This document shows, in pieces, positions 51,042 to 59,956 of a stretch of 64,000 bases of DNA. A model generated the notes under the pieces. That model ran no database searches. It worked only from the letters and a program-made list of their open reading frames with translations, and had not been told where the DNA came from. Source of the stretch: Pontibacillus salicampi (GTDB lineage Bacteria; Bacillota; Bacilli; Bacillales; BH030062). The first letter of the stretch is position 1, and every line of letters begins with the position of its first letter. Location: NCBI RefSeq assembly GCF_042434395.1, contig NZ_JBHLTP010000005.1:62001-126000 (forward strand), read 5' to 3'. Both the position numbers and the translations under genes were made by a program.

Positions 51042-52472
51042 TTAGCGTTTGTCCATTTCTTCTATGATAATCTTGTTTACCATAGGCGGGTTGGCCTGCC
51101 CTTTCGTTGCTTTCATGACTTGGCCAACTAGGAAGCCGAGCGCCTTGTCTTTTCCGTTTTTATAGTCTTCGATAGACTGTTCGTTATTATCCAGAATGCC
51201 TGTGATAATCTCACGAAGCTGACCTTCGTCTGAAATCTGTCCAAGCCCCTGATCTTTTACAAACTGCTCTGGTTCTGTCCCCTTTTCGACTGTTTCTGCG
51301 AATACTTTCTTCGCAATTTTAGAAGAAATGGTTCCGTCCTCAATTAGCTTGATCATCGTTGCCAGGTTAACCGGAGTTAAGGCAAGCTCTTCCAGTTCTT
51401 TTTGCTGCTTGTTCATATATCCGGATACTTCACCCATGAGCCAGTTCGCTGCCTGCTTCGCATCTGCTCCGGCTGCAATCGTTTCTTCGAAGAAATCGGA
51501 CATGGATTTGTTATTCGTTAGTACGGCTGCATCATATTCGGATAGTGCCAGCTCTTCCATGTAACGCTTCAAACGGGCGTCAGGAAGCTCTGGAATTTCA
51601 TTATAAATACGCTGCTTCCACTCCTCTGAGATATAAAGTGGTACAAGATCTGGCTCAGGGAAGTAGCGATAGTCGTCTGATCCTTCTTTCACTCGCATGA
51701 GAATCGTTTCTTTCGTTTGCTCATCATAACGACGAGTTTCCTGAAGGATTTCTCCACCAGCAAGAAGGACTTCCTGTTGGCGCTTCTCTTCGTATTCTAG
51801 ACCTTTTTGCAGGAAGGAGAAGGAGTTCAGGTTCTTAAGCTCTGTCTTCGTACCGAATTGCTCCTGGCCAATTGGTCGCAGGGAAATGTTCGCGTCGGCA
51901 CGAAGGGAGCCTTCTTCCATCTTACAGTCGGAAACCTCTGTATATTGGATAATATTCTTCAGCTTTTCTAAATAAGCGTAGGCTTCTTTAGGAGAGCGGA
52001 TATCAGGCTCTGATACAATCTCCACCAATGGTGTTCCTTGACGATTGTAGTCAACGAGAGAGTAGCCATCGTCGCTGTGAGTCAGCTTGCCGGCATCCTC
52101 TTCAATGTGTAGACGAGTAATACCAATGCGCTTCGTCTTTCCATCTACCTCAATATCAATATATCCATTTTCTCCGATAGGCTGGTCAAATTGAGAAATT
52201 TGGTAGGCCTTCGGATTGTCAGGATAGAAATAGTTTTTACGATCAAACTTCGTATCCGTGGCAATATCACAGTTCAAAGCCATGGCAGCTTTCATAGCAT
52301 AGTTGACAACCTCTTCATTTAAAACAGGAAGTACGCCAGGATAACCGAGGTCAATTGGGTTAGCATTGGCGTTCGGCTCACTACCGAAAGCGTTAGGACT
52401 TGGACTGAAAATCTTGGAATCTGTTTTAAGCTCCACGTGGACCTCTAGTCCGATAATCGTTTCAAAGTTCAT
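51042..52472 (-). CDS. gatB: Asp-tRNA(Asn)/Glu-tRNA(Gln) amidotransferase subunit B
   Basis: 476 residues, the usual length. GLEVHVELKTDSKIFSPSPNAFG at the start, the metal/kinase site DRKNYFYPDNPKAYQISQ, LHIEEDAGKLTH and DYNRQGTPLVEIVSEPD, then the helical YqeY-like tail that binds tRNA (KGQANPPMVNKIIIEEM). It phosphorylates the misacylated Glu or Asp for amidation. Its start overlaps the gatA stop by one base (TAATG). Confidence 0.97.
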   Translation of the reverse strand: MNFETIIGLEVHVELKTDSKIFSPSPNAFGSEPNANANPIDLGYPGVLPVLNEEVVNYAMKAAMALNCDIATDTKFDRKNYFYPDNPKAYQISQFDQPIGENGYIDIEVDGKTKRIGITRLHIEEDAGKLTHSDDGYSLVDYNRQGTPLVEIVSEPDIRSPKEAYAYLEKLKNIIQYTEVSDCKMEEGSLRADANISLRPIGQEQFGTKTELKNLNSFSFLQKGLEYEEKRQQEVLLAGGEILQETRRYDEQTKETILMRVKEGSDDYRYFPEPDLVPLYISEEWKQRIYNEIPELPDARLKRYMEELALSEYDAAVLTNNKSMSDFFEETIAAGADAKQAANWLMGEVSGYMNKQQKELEELALTPVNLATMIKLIEDGTISSKIAKKVFAETVEKGTEPEQFVKDQGLGQISDEGQLREIITGILDNNEQSIEDYKNGKDKALGFLVGQVMKATKGQANPPMVNKIIIEEMDKR

Positions 52473-53947
52473 TATTTCGCACCTCCCAGGGACGGCTTGT
52501 GTGTATGGAAATCAGTCGCCTGCTCGAATGCATGCGCCGCACGATAGACTGTACTCTCATCGAAGTGGTTACCGATGATCTGCAGCCCAATTGGCAATCC
52601 TTCCGTAGAGAAGCCACATGGCACAGAGATGCCTGGAACACCTGCTAGGTTAACAGGAATGGTCAAAATATCGTTGGCATACATCGTTAGTGGGTCTTCT
52701 GTCTTCTCGCCAACTTTAAATGCTGGTGTTGGGGTAGTAGGTCCAATAATCACATCGTAGTCCTCAAATACTTTTTCGAAATCTTGCTTGATAAGCGTGC
52801 GGACTTTTTGAGCCTTTTTGTAATACGCATCGTAGTAGCCGGAGCTTAAAGCAAAGGTACCGAGCATAATACGGCGTTTTACTTCATCACCGAAGCCTTC
52901 ACTACGGGAAAGCTTAAACATATCAATCATGTTCTCTGCTTGAGTGGAACGACGACCATATCGTACTCCATCAAAGCGTGCCAGGTTAGCAGAAGCTTCT
53001 GATGAAGATAACAGGTAATACGTAGATAGGGCATATTTAGAGTGTGGAAGCGTTACTTCCTCAAACGTTGCTCCCATATCTTCGTACACTTTTAACGCAT
53101 TACGAACGGCCGTTTTTACTTCCTCGGTTACTCCTTCGCCGAAGTATTCTTTAGGAACACCAATTTTAAGACCCTTCACGTCTCCTGTGAGAGCTTTTGT
53201 ATAAGAAGGGACTTCTACATTAGCCGAGGTAGAATCCATTGCGTCATGACCTGCTATTGTCTCTAGGACGTATGCATTATCTTCCACGGATCGTGTTAGT
53301 GGGCCAATCTGGTCTAGAGAGGATGCGAATGCAATTAAACCAAAACGGGATACACGACCGTACGTTGGCTTCAGTCCTACCACTCCGCAATATGCAGCCG
53401 GCTGACGAATAGAGCCGCCCGTATCGGAGCCTAAGGCAAACGGAACCTCACCAGCGGCAACAGCAGCTGCTGAACCACCGCTAGATCCCCCTGGTACATA
53501 ATCCGTGTTCCACGGGTTACGCGTTGCATAGTAGCTAGAGTTCTCGTTAGAAGAACCCATCGCAAATTCGTCCATGTTCAGTTTACCAACTGTAACGGAT
53601 TCAGCTGTATCAAGCTTTTGAATAACATGAGCATCGTATAGTGGGTCGTACAGGTTGTCTAGAATTTGACTGGCAGCCGTTGTGCGCAATCCCTTCGTAA
53701 CGATGTTATCTTTAATACCGATAGGCATTCCGAAAAGGATGCCACGACCTTCCTTCGTGCCGCGAAGCTCGTCTAATTGCTTAGCGCGCTCTCTTGCGCC
53801 TTCTTCATTTAACGTTACAAATGCCTTCACTTCTTCGTCCACTTCTTCAATACGCTTATACGCTTCATCTAGTAGATCATTTACGCTGATCTCCTTGTTA
53901 TGTAACCACTCTTGAATTTCGGACAGTTTGTGATCAAATAGCGACAT
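52472..53947 (-). CDS. gatA: Asp-tRNA(Asn)/Glu-tRNA(Gln) amidotransferase subunit A
   Basis: 491 residues. Amidase-signature enzyme with the Ser-cisSer-Lys triad: Lys79 (GIKDN), Ser155 (PGGSSGGSAAAV) and Ser179 (GSDTGGSIRQPA). It hydrolyses glutamine and channels ammonia to GatB. It lies 12 bp after gatC and is coupled to gatB. Confidence 0.97.
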   Translation of the reverse strand: MSLFDHKLSEIQEWLHNKEISVNDLLDEAYKRIEEVDEEVKAFVTLNEEGARERAKQLDELRGTKEGRGILFGMPIGIKDNIVTKGLRTTAASQILDNLYDPLYDAHVIQKLDTAESVTVGKLNMDEFAMGSSNENSSYYATRNPWNTDYVPGGSSGGSAAAVAAGEVPFALGSDTGGSIRQPAAYCGVVGLKPTYGRVSRFGLIAFASSLDQIGPLTRSVEDNAYVLETIAGHDAMDSTSANVEVPSYTKALTGDVKGLKIGVPKEYFGEGVTEEVKTAVRNALKVYEDMGATFEEVTLPHSKYALSTYYLLSSSEASANLARFDGVRYGRRSTQAENMIDMFKLSRSEGFGDEVKRRIMLGTFALSSGYYDAYYKKAQKVRTLIKQDFEKVFEDYDVIIGPTTPTPAFKVGEKTEDPLTMYANDILTIPVNLAGVPGISVPCGFSTEGLPIGLQIIGNHFDESTVYRAAHAFEQATDFHTHKPSLGGAK

Positions 53948-53959
53948 GTGTTTCCCTCC

Positions 53960-54250
53960 CTATTCCAATACGGATGGCACGCGAAATTGGCCATCTTGTT
54001 TTTCTGGTGCGTTTTTTAGTGCATCTTCTTGAGAAATCCATTCTTTCGGTTCATCTTTACGCATAACATTTTTCAAATCTAGAACATGTGTAGTTGGTTC
54101 TACATGATCTGTATCTAATTCATTTAATTGTTCTGCAAAGGTAATGATATCGTCTAATTGCTTCGTAAACATATCTGCTTCGTCTTCAGAAACGTGCAAA
54201 CGAGCTAAATGAGCAACGTGCTTTACCTGTTCTTTACTAATTCTGGACAA
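53960..54250 (-). CDS. gatC: Asp-tRNA(Asn)/Glu-tRNA(Gln) amidotransferase subunit C
   Basis: 96 residues from a TTG at 54250. An ATG lies five codons upstream, but it overlaps the strong GGAGG ribosome site, which is spaced 8 bp from the TTG, and the resulting MSRISKEQVKHVAHLARL is the usual GatC N-terminus and length. GatC wraps around GatA and stabilises the complex. Confidence 0.95.
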   Translation of the reverse strand: MSRISKEQVKHVAHLARLHVSEDEADMFTKQLDDIITFAEQLNELDTDHVEPTTHVLDLKNVMRKDEPKEWISQEDALKNAPEKQDGQFRVPSVLE

Positions 54251-54344
54251 TTGAATAACCTCCATTCGAGTCGAACCTCACATAATATAAGATGATACCA
54301 AACATACCGCCTAACAATCAATGTTCACACTTATTCTTTACAAA

Positions 54345-54383
54345 ACAAAAGGACCTCTGCACCTATTATAGGGAGAGGTCCTT
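54345..54383 (-). terminator. Terminator of putP
   Basis: AAGGACCTCT (54349-54358) pairs with AGAGGTCCTT (54374-54383); the minus strand continues TTGTTTTG. Confidence 0.85.
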
Positions 54384-54398
54384 GTTAACATTTTTACA

Positions 54399-55922
54399 TT
54401 ACTTCGCTTTTGCTTCATCGAATTCTTGCTTGATTTCATCAGATGGTTCAGTGCCCATTAGACTGACAACAATGGCCACTATACCACAGATTAAGAAGCC
54501 TGGAACAATTTCGTATAATGCAAAAGCATCTTTAATAAACAGCTTCCAGATAACTACGGTTGCAGCTCCGGAAAGAATACCAAACATTGCTCCGTTTCTA
54601 GTTAACTTTTTCCAGAACAGGGACAATAGAATAATTGGACCGAAGGAGGCTCCAAATCCTGCCCATGCATAGCTAACTAACTCTAGTACAGATTTTTCGG
54701 CCCCATAAGCTAGAATAATTGCCAGTAGCGCAATAACAGCAACAGAGATACGACCAACCCATACTAGCTCTCTTTCAGAAGCATTCTTACGCAGAATTGC
54801 CTTGTAAAAGTCCTCTGCCACAGCAGATGAGGATACAAGCAGCTGAGAGTCAATAGTACTCATAATAGCTGAAAGAATAGCAGCTAGTAGAATACCTGCA
54901 ATGACCGGATTGAAAAGCAACTGGGAGAAAGCAATAAAGATCTTCTCTGCTTCTGAGCTATCCGGAAGCATCGAGAAGCCATTCTGTTCGACTACCTTCA
55001 CCCCAACGTCCGCTAGCTGTCCTGCATTAGCTGCATCACTTACATAAGCTATTCCTACAAAGCCTGTGAAGATAGCTCCGTATAATCCAAGAATCATCCA
55101 CGTAACACCGATAAAGCGTGCTTTAGGGACATCCTTTGGAGAACGCAGCGCCATAAAACGTGTAATAATGTGCGGCTGACCGAAATAGCCAAGTCCCCAC
55201 GCTAAGGATGATACAATACTTAATAACGTAACCCCTTCAACCATGTTGACACGAGATGGATCAATGTTACCAACGGTTGTAACAACTTCGTTCCAGCCGC
55301 CTAACTGGTTAATGGCAACGATTGGCACTGCAATAAGAGCGACAAACATTAAGATTCCTTGGACAAAGTCTGTCCAGCTTACCGCCAGGAATCCACCTAA
55401 GAAAGTATAGGAAATAATAACAATGGCTCCAATCCAAAGCGCCTGGTTATAGCCCATATCGAATGATGCTGAGAATAATTGCGCTCCGGCTACCATTCCC
55501 GAAGAAGTATAGAAGGTAAAGAATAGCAAAATAACAAGCGCGGAGATAACACGCAAAATATGGGAGTTGTCATGGAAGCGATTTTCAAAGAAGTCTGGAA
55601 CTGTAATGGAGTCTTTAGCAACCTCCGTGTATGTTCTCAGGCGACGGGCAACGAATTGCCAGTTAAGATAGGCACCAATAGCAAGTCCTATTCCGATCCA
55701 TGCTGCAGAAAAACCATTAATATATATAGCACCTGGCAAGCCAAGTAACAGCCAGCCACTCATATCAGAGGCACCGGCACTTAATGCTGCAACACCTGGC
55801 CCCAGTCGACGCCCTCCTAATACATAGTCTGACAAATTACTTGTCAGTCGGGAAGCAATTAAACCGATTAATAGCATCCCTAGTAAATATACGATAAACG
55901 TAATTAACGTAGCAGTACTCAT
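54399..55922 (-). CDS. Sodium/proline symporter (PutP/OpuE)
   Basis: 507 residues with about 13 membrane segments. Sodium:solute symporter family: SDYVLGGRRLGPGVAALSAGASDMSGWLLLGLPG (Na and proline site), WIGIGLAIGAYLNW, and GYFGQPHIITRFMALRS. Position next to gatC equals B. subtilis opuE, which imports proline as an osmoprotectant, so OpuE is more likely than a catabolic PutP. A 36-codon membrane ORF lies immediately upstream in the same transcript. No paralogue-specific residue decides between the two names. Confidence 0.93.
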   Translation of the reverse strand: MSTATLITFIVYLLGMLLIGLIASRLTSNLSDYVLGGRRLGPGVAALSAGASDMSGWLLLGLPGAIYINGFSAAWIGIGLAIGAYLNWQFVARRLRTYTEVAKDSITVPDFFENRFHDNSHILRVISALVILLFFTFYTSSGMVAGAQLFSASFDMGYNQALWIGAIVIISYTFLGGFLAVSWTDFVQGILMFVALIAVPIVAINQLGGWNEVVTTVGNIDPSRVNMVEGVTLLSIVSSLAWGLGYFGQPHIITRFMALRSPKDVPKARFIGVTWMILGLYGAIFTGFVGIAYVSDAANAGQLADVGVKVVEQNGFSMLPDSSEAEKIFIAFSQLLFNPVIAGILLAAILSAIMSTIDSQLLVSSSAVAEDFYKAILRKNASERELVWVGRISVAVIALLAIILAYGAEKSVLELVSYAWAGFGASFGPIILLSLFWKKLTRNGAMFGILSGAATVVIWKLFIKDAFALYEIVPGFLICGIVAIVVSLMGTEPSDEIKQEFDEAKAK

Positions 55923-55928
55923 CTGCTC

Positions 55929-56039
55929 TTATTCGCTCCTTTCAGTAAATAACGTAATAATGGATAGTAAAATTAATATTGGCATTGGGACGAATAAAAA
56001 GAACCACGTAGCCCCGGTTACTGCGAAATCTTCGCCCAT
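55929..56039 (-). CDS. Small membrane protein, likely symporter accessory subunit
   Basis: A 36-residue ORF, too short for most callers, starts at ATG 56039 seven bases behind a perfect AAAGGAGGT site and stops 6 bp before the putP start. The product begins MGEDFAVTGATWFFLFVPMP, continues with ILILLSIITLFTERSE and ends there: one membrane helix with an acidic N-terminus and a charged C-terminus. Tiny one-helix subunits are known partners of sodium symporters (for example the MetS and symporter small accessory protein families), and this position fits. Membership in a named family is unproven. Confidence 0.7.
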   Translation of the reverse strand: MGEDFAVTGATWFFLFVPMPILILLSIITLFTERSE

Positions 56040-56358
56040 CTTCCGACCTCCTTTATAATCTTTGAATTATATATACAACCCTATACAATTTTCATCCAAT
56101 TCTGAAATCAATTAGATGCATGAATAAGGTAGCACACAGCTTAACGATTATGAACTAATATAACACAAACATTTTATTAGAACATTCTAAATTTTTTATT
56201 AATAAAGCCTATATGAATAATTATACACTATTGTTCGACATTTTGGTCTATATATATCCAAATACCTATATGTATTCACTATCATTAATAAAATTAAATC
56301 CATCATTTTCATATATTTCCCCAAATATGAAAATAAATGTTTACAAATATATACAAAA
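56040..56358. other. AT-rich leader of the symporter operon
   Basis: About 320 bp of strongly AT-rich sequence upstream of the small ORF. It must hold the promoter(s) of the symporter operon. Several TATA-like words occur, but I cannot single out a pair of boxes with confidence, and no structured riboswitch is visible. Confidence 0.5.
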
Positions 56359-56384
56359 ACGAGGCTAGATGATACTAGCCTCGT
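56359..56384 (-). terminator. Terminator of the sulfur operon
   Basis: ACGAGGCTAG (56359-56368) pairs with CTAGCCTCGT (56375-56384) and runs into TTTTTG on the minus strand. It lies 270 bp after the mccB stop, so the mRNA has a long 3' untranslated region that includes the tandem repeat. Confidence 0.75.
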
Positions 56385-56477
56385 CAGACTGTCGTGAAAG
56401 TACGATACTGATTAAAAAAGCTACCTCGCCTACCAAAGATAAGCTTAGATGGGCGTGCTCATAAAGCACAATATAGA

Positions 56478-56626
56478 ATTTCGCTTATATTTTTTGAGGT
56501 TCGCCTATAAATTTTGAAATCCGCTCATAAATTTTGATATTCGCCCATATTTTTAAAAATTCGCCCATAAATTTCGATATTCGCCTATAAATACAGAAAT
56601 TCGCCTATATTTATCAAAACATGGTT
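56478..56626. repeat. 20-bp degenerate tandem repeat, about seven units
   Basis: On the minus strand the unit is GGCGAATATCAAAATTTATG with variation. Seven consecutive units keep a 20-bp period and an invariant (A/G)GCG(A/G)A head, for example GGCGAATTTCTGTATTTATA, GGCGAATATCGAAATTTATG, AGCGGATTTCAAAATTTATA. No unique spacers exist between units, so it is not a CRISPR. It lies in the 3' untranslated region of the sulfur operon. A related array is at 36324-36440. Confidence 0.8.
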
Positions 56627-56654
56627 TTTCCTCATGCTGAGTGGCTTGTTTTTA

Positions 56655-57791
56655 CTAGCCGCGTAATGCTTGCTCGAAATCTTCTTTTAAATCTTCAACG
56701 TCCTCAAGACCAATTGATACGCGCACTAGCCCATCCGTAATCCCTAATTCGGCACGGCGCTCTCGTGGGATGGATGCATGTGTCATTTTTGCTGGTACTG
56801 AAATAAGACTCTCCACCGCGCCAAGACTTTCAGCAAGAGTAAAGTAGCGGAGGTTGCGTAATAATTTATCCGCATTTTCGGCACTGCCTACATCAAAGGA
56901 GATCATGCCACCTCCCCCTCTTGCCTGCTTCACATGAGTATCATGGCCTGCATGGGAGGTAAGCCCAGGATAATAAATAGTGCTCACTTGCGGATGGGTT
57001 TCCAAAAAGGATAGGAAGGATTTCGTATTGGCTTCAATTTCTTCCATGCGGACGCCTAGCGTTTTAATGCCACGCATTAACAGCCAGGAATCCTGAGGTC
57101 CAAGCACTGCTCCGGCTGAGTTTAGTACAAAGTGCACATCCTTGGCTAGCTGATCTGAATTCACCACTACTAGACCAGCTACAACATCACTATGACCGCC
57201 CAGATATTTCGTTGCACTATGCAGGACAATATCTGCTCCAAAATCAATCGGATTCTGCCAATACGGTGTACTGAATGTATTATCTACAATAAAGGTCAGA
57301 TCATGCTCTTTAGCAATTTCCGCCGTTTCTGTAAGGTCTGTTATTTTCAGCAAAGGGTTGGTTGGCGTTTCTACATAAATAGCTTTCGTGTTCGGCTGAA
57401 TGGCTTCTTTAATAGCCTCTCCATTAGATGTATCTACAAAGGATACTTCCAGGTTAAACCGGTCTAGTACATTGGATACAAGACGGTACGTTCCACCATA
57501 CACATCATCTGTGAAAATGATATGGTCACCGCTCTTATAAAGCATAAGAACAGATGTAATAGCAGCCATGCCAGAGCCAAAAGCAAAGCCTGCCACACCG
57601 CCTTCGATATCTTTTATTAATTCCTCTAAAGCATAGCGGGTAGGATTTCCTGTCCGGGAATACTCATAGCCTTTATGCTGTCCAACTCCGTCCTGCTTGT
57701 AGGTACTAACTTGATATATAGGAACGGAAACGGCACCTGTTTGCTCGTCGCCGGTAATGCCACCGTGGATTAATTTCGTTTTTCTTCTCAT
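56655..57791 (-). CDS. mccB: Cystathionine gamma-lyase/homocysteine gamma-lyase
   Basis: 378 residues from the ATG at 57791 behind GAGGAG; the frame opens 14 codons earlier. A PLP enzyme of the Cys/Met metabolism family: YEYSRTGNPTRYALE (44-58), FGSGMAA, IVDNTFSTPYWQNP and HSATKYLGGHSDV with the PLP Lys195. With the MccA neighbour it completes conversion of homocysteine to cysteine, as YrhB does in B. subtilis. It starts 4 bp after the mccA stop. The call over MetB/MetC rests mainly on the operon. Confidence 0.92.
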   Translation of the reverse strand: MRRKTKLIHGGITGDEQTGAVSVPIYQVSTYKQDGVGQHKGYEYSRTGNPTRYALEELIKDIEGGVAGFAFGSGMAAITSVLMLYKSGDHIIFTDDVYGGTYRLVSNVLDRFNLEVSFVDTSNGEAIKEAIQPNTKAIYVETPTNPLLKITDLTETAEIAKEHDLTFIVDNTFSTPYWQNPIDFGADIVLHSATKYLGGHSDVVAGLVVVNSDQLAKDVHFVLNSAGAVLGPQDSWLLMRGIKTLGVRMEEIEANTKSFLSFLETHPQVSTIYYPGLTSHAGHDTHVKQARGGGGMISFDVGSAENADKLLRNLRYFTLAESLGAVESLISVPAKMTHASIPRERRAELGITDGLVRVSIGLEDVEDLKEDFEQALRG

Positions 57792-57795
57792 TGTA

Positions 57796-58713
57796 TCACT
57801 CCTCATAGATCCCTTGACTAATATATCGTTCACTACTGTCTGGAAAGACTGTCACAATGTTCGTCCCAGGCTTTGCACTCCTAGCCTCTCGCATAGCAGC
57901 TACAAATGCTGCACCGGACGAACTCGCAACCAGTAAGCCTTCCTGTAAGGCGAGTAGCTTTGCTGCTGCAAATGCTTCCTCATCAGAAATGGTATAAATC
58001 TGATCGAAATAGGCCGAGTCCATATAGGATGGTAAGAACTCCATCCCTATTCCTTCTGTTCGATGGGATCCTGCTTCTCCCCCATTTAGAATAGACCCTT
58101 CTGGCTCTACAATGACGGTTTTCGTGTGAGGGTTCTTCTCCTTTAAATAGCGTGCTGTCCCCATAAAGGTTCCGCCTGTGCCGCCTCCTGCTACAAAAAT
58201 ATCCACGTGCCCTTCTAATGCTTCATAAATCTCAGGCGCAAGTGTTTCGTAATAGGTGAGCGGGTTGGCTGCATTATTGAATTGTTGAGGACAATAGGCT
58301 TTCGGTATCTCTGCACAGAGCTCTTCAGCCTTACTAATGGCTCCCCTCATACCTTCTTCTGTTGGAGTATTAATAATCTCAGCGCCTAATGCTCTCATCA
58401 GCATCTGTTTTTCCTTGCTGAATTTCTTCGGCGTCACGAATAGGACACGGAATCCGCGTCCAATAGCCGCTAGTGCAATACCAATCCCTGTATTACCAGC
58501 AGTCGGTTCTATAATCGTTCCACCAGGCTGCAATGCCCCTGTATCTAGAGCATCCTGTAGTAATTTTTGACCCAGGCGGTCCTTAATGCTTCCGCCTGGG
58601 TTAAAGTATTCTAGCTTAGCAAACAGTCGGACCTCGTTTGGAAGAGGCACCTTCGTTAATTGTATGAGTGGTGTATTTCCAATCAGATCCTGAACGGTTG
58701 TCACGTACTTCAT
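57796..58713 (-). CDS. mccA: Cystathionine beta-synthase, O-acetylserine dependent
   Basis: 305 residues from the ATG at 58713 behind AAGGAGC; the frame opens 16 codons earlier inside the luxS end. A CysK-fold PLP enzyme: FNPGGSIKDRLG with Lys44, PTAGNTGIGIALAA, and AGGGTGGTFMGTARYLKE. The GNTG (not GNTS) asparagine loop and the EPEGSILNGG segment fit MccA (YrhA), which joins O-acetylserine and homocysteine, better than CysK. The start lies 13 bp downstream of the luxS stop. Confidence 0.92.
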   Translation of the reverse strand: MKYVTTVQDLIGNTPLIQLTKVPLPNEVRLFAKLEYFNPGGSIKDRLGQKLLQDALDTGALQPGGTIIEPTAGNTGIGIALAAIGRGFRVLFVTPKKFSKEKQMLMRALGAEIINTPTEEGMRGAISKAEELCAEIPKAYCPQQFNNAANPLTYYETLAPEIYEALEGHVDIFVAGGGTGGTFMGTARYLKEKNPHTKTVIVEPEGSILNGGEAGSHRTEGIGMEFLPSYMDSAYFDQIYTISDEEAFAAAKLLALQEGLLVASSSGAAFVAAMREARSAKPGTNIVTVFPDSSERYISQGIYEE

Positions 58714-58726
58714 TGCTGTTAGCTCC

Positions 58727-59194
58727 TTACTGTTCGTCTGCAAACACCTGTGTCCATTCATCCTTCTTATCTAGCAGTTCCTGCGCAAGCTGTTTAGCTC
58801 CTTCTAAGCTGTGGCTTGCTGCAAATCCGCATTGCACTTCATTGCAGGCAGGTACTTCCGTCGCTTCAAGGACGTCCTTAAGGGTGTTCTCTATTACTGA
58901 TAACACGTTTTCATAGCTGTCATCATTTAGCAGGGCGATGTAAAACCCAGTCTGACATCCCATCGGACCAACATCTAAAATATGATCGTGGTGATTCCGA
59001 CTGAACTCTGCCATCATATGCTCTAACGAGTGGAGAGATGGCATATCCATGTGCTCCTGGTTTGGCTGCTTGATGCGCAGATCATACTTATAAATTTTGT
59101 CCCCGCTTGGTCCTTCTGTAATTCCGACAAGGCGTACATATGGCGCCTTTACTTTTGTATGATCTAAATTAAAGCTTTCCACGTTCATTGGCAT
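58727..59194 (-). CDS. luxS: S-ribosylhomocysteine lyase
   Basis: 155 residues. Fe/Zn site His55, His59 (HSLEHMMAE, catalytic Glu58) and Cys122 (CNEVQCGFAASHSLEGAKQLAQ); catalytic Cys80 in DVGPMGCQTGFY. It splits S-ribosylhomocysteine into homocysteine and the AI-2 precursor DPD. It sits between yrrT and mccA, so the homocysteine it makes feeds directly into MccA/MccB. In B. subtilis luxS is elsewhere and mtnN occupies this kind of slot. Confidence 0.97.
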   Translation of the reverse strand: MPMNVESFNLDHTKVKAPYVRLVGITEGPSGDKIYKYDLRIKQPNQEHMDMPSLHSLEHMMAEFSRNHHDHILDVGPMGCQTGFYIALLNDDSYENVLSVIENTLKDVLEATEVPACNEVQCGFAASHSLEGAKQLAQELLDKKDEWTQVFADEQ

Positions 59195-59216
59195 GAAAAA
59201 TCTCTCCCTTACCTTT

Positions 59217-59858
59217 TTATTGTTTTATTGCCTTCATTAACCAAACGTATTGGTTTAATTGTTCAAACATGACTTCAAATCCATGACGTTTACACATTTC
59301 ATCTAGGGTTGGAATATCACTGTAATACTCCGTTGATAAATCTTCGGCTAGATTATGGTGATAGGCAGCTATCGCCTTTTCAATCATGTGCCGTTTTGCT
59401 TGCTTTGTCGGAAAGATTGTATCCGCAAAAGCAATTACCCCTCCCGGTGCTAGTAGATTGCTATATTTCTCCAATGCCTCTTCCTTCTCTTCATCTGTTA
59501 AATGATGAAAAGCATAAGAACTCACAATAGAATCTATCGGTACATCTAAAGAAGGGAACTCTATAAAATCTCCCTCTTGTATCTTTGCCTCTGGAACCTT
59601 CAGCTGACCAATCTTCAACATTTCGAAGGATGGCTCCACACCGTACACAGTGAAGCGCTGATCAACAAGCTTTCTCGTCAAATTTCCTGTTCCTACCCCA
59701 AACTCCAGTACATTCGGACCCTTTGCCTGCACAGCCACAGCATGAAGAATATCATCATATCCTTTAAATACTTCTTGATATTGAATATCCTTTCCAGCTA
59801 CTGTCTGGTCATAGGATTTTGCCCAGCCATCAAATAAATCTATAAATTCCCTACCCAT
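59217..59858 (-). CDS. yrrT: Class I SAM-dependent methyltransferase YrrT
   Basis: 213 residues. FDGWAKSYDQTVAGKD at the N-terminus, SAM motif I VLEFGVGTGNLTRKL, the acidic VYGVEPSFEML, and SIVSSYAFHHLTDEEK. YrrT heads the B. subtilis yrrT-mtnN-mccA-mccB operon and is thought to act in methyl-cycle recycling of S-adenosylmethionine; its acceptor is unknown. Here it is first in yrrT-luxS-mccA-mccB. The promoter is visible (59928-59956). Confidence 0.88.
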   Translation of the reverse strand: MGREFIDLFDGWAKSYDQTVAGKDIQYQEVFKGYDDILHAVAVQAKGPNVLEFGVGTGNLTRKLVDQRFTVYGVEPSFEMLKIGQLKVPEAKIQEGDFIEFPSLDVPIDSIVSSYAFHHLTDEEKEEALEKYSNLLAPGGVIAFADTIFPTKQAKRHMIEKAIAAYHHNLAEDLSTEYYSDIPTLDEMCKRHGFEVMFEQLNQYVWLMKAIKQ

Positions 59859-59887
59859 TTATCGTTTCACCTCAACGGTAATTTTTA

Positions 59888-59897
59888 TAATTCCTAT
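59888..59897 (-). promoter_or_regulatory. CymR-like half site
   Basis: The minus strand reads ATAGGAATTA, the conserved right half (ATNGGAATTA) of the CymR binding sequence; the left half does not match. It lies downstream of the -10 box of the sulfur operon, where binding would block transcription when cysteine is plentiful. Confidence 0.4.
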
Positions 59898-59927
59898 GAG
59901 TTTACTAGGTTTTTGTCTATTATGGTG

Positions 59928-59956
59928 AGTATAGCATAGCCTAGAATAGGAAGTAA
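59928..59956 (-). promoter_or_regulatory. Sigma-A promoter of the sulfur operon
   Basis: On the minus strand TTACTT (59951-59956), a 17-bp spacer and TATACT (59928-59933), 70 bp before the yrrT start. Confidence 0.6.

Noticed and set aside
56396..56410. A second copy of the hairpin word at 42346 (AAGTACGATACT)
   Set aside because: The 12-bp match is not in a hairpin here and is short enough to be chance.
56478..56626. CRISPR array
   Set aside because: Units are directly adjacent with a 20-bp period and degenerate bodies; there are no unique spacers and no cas genes in the window.
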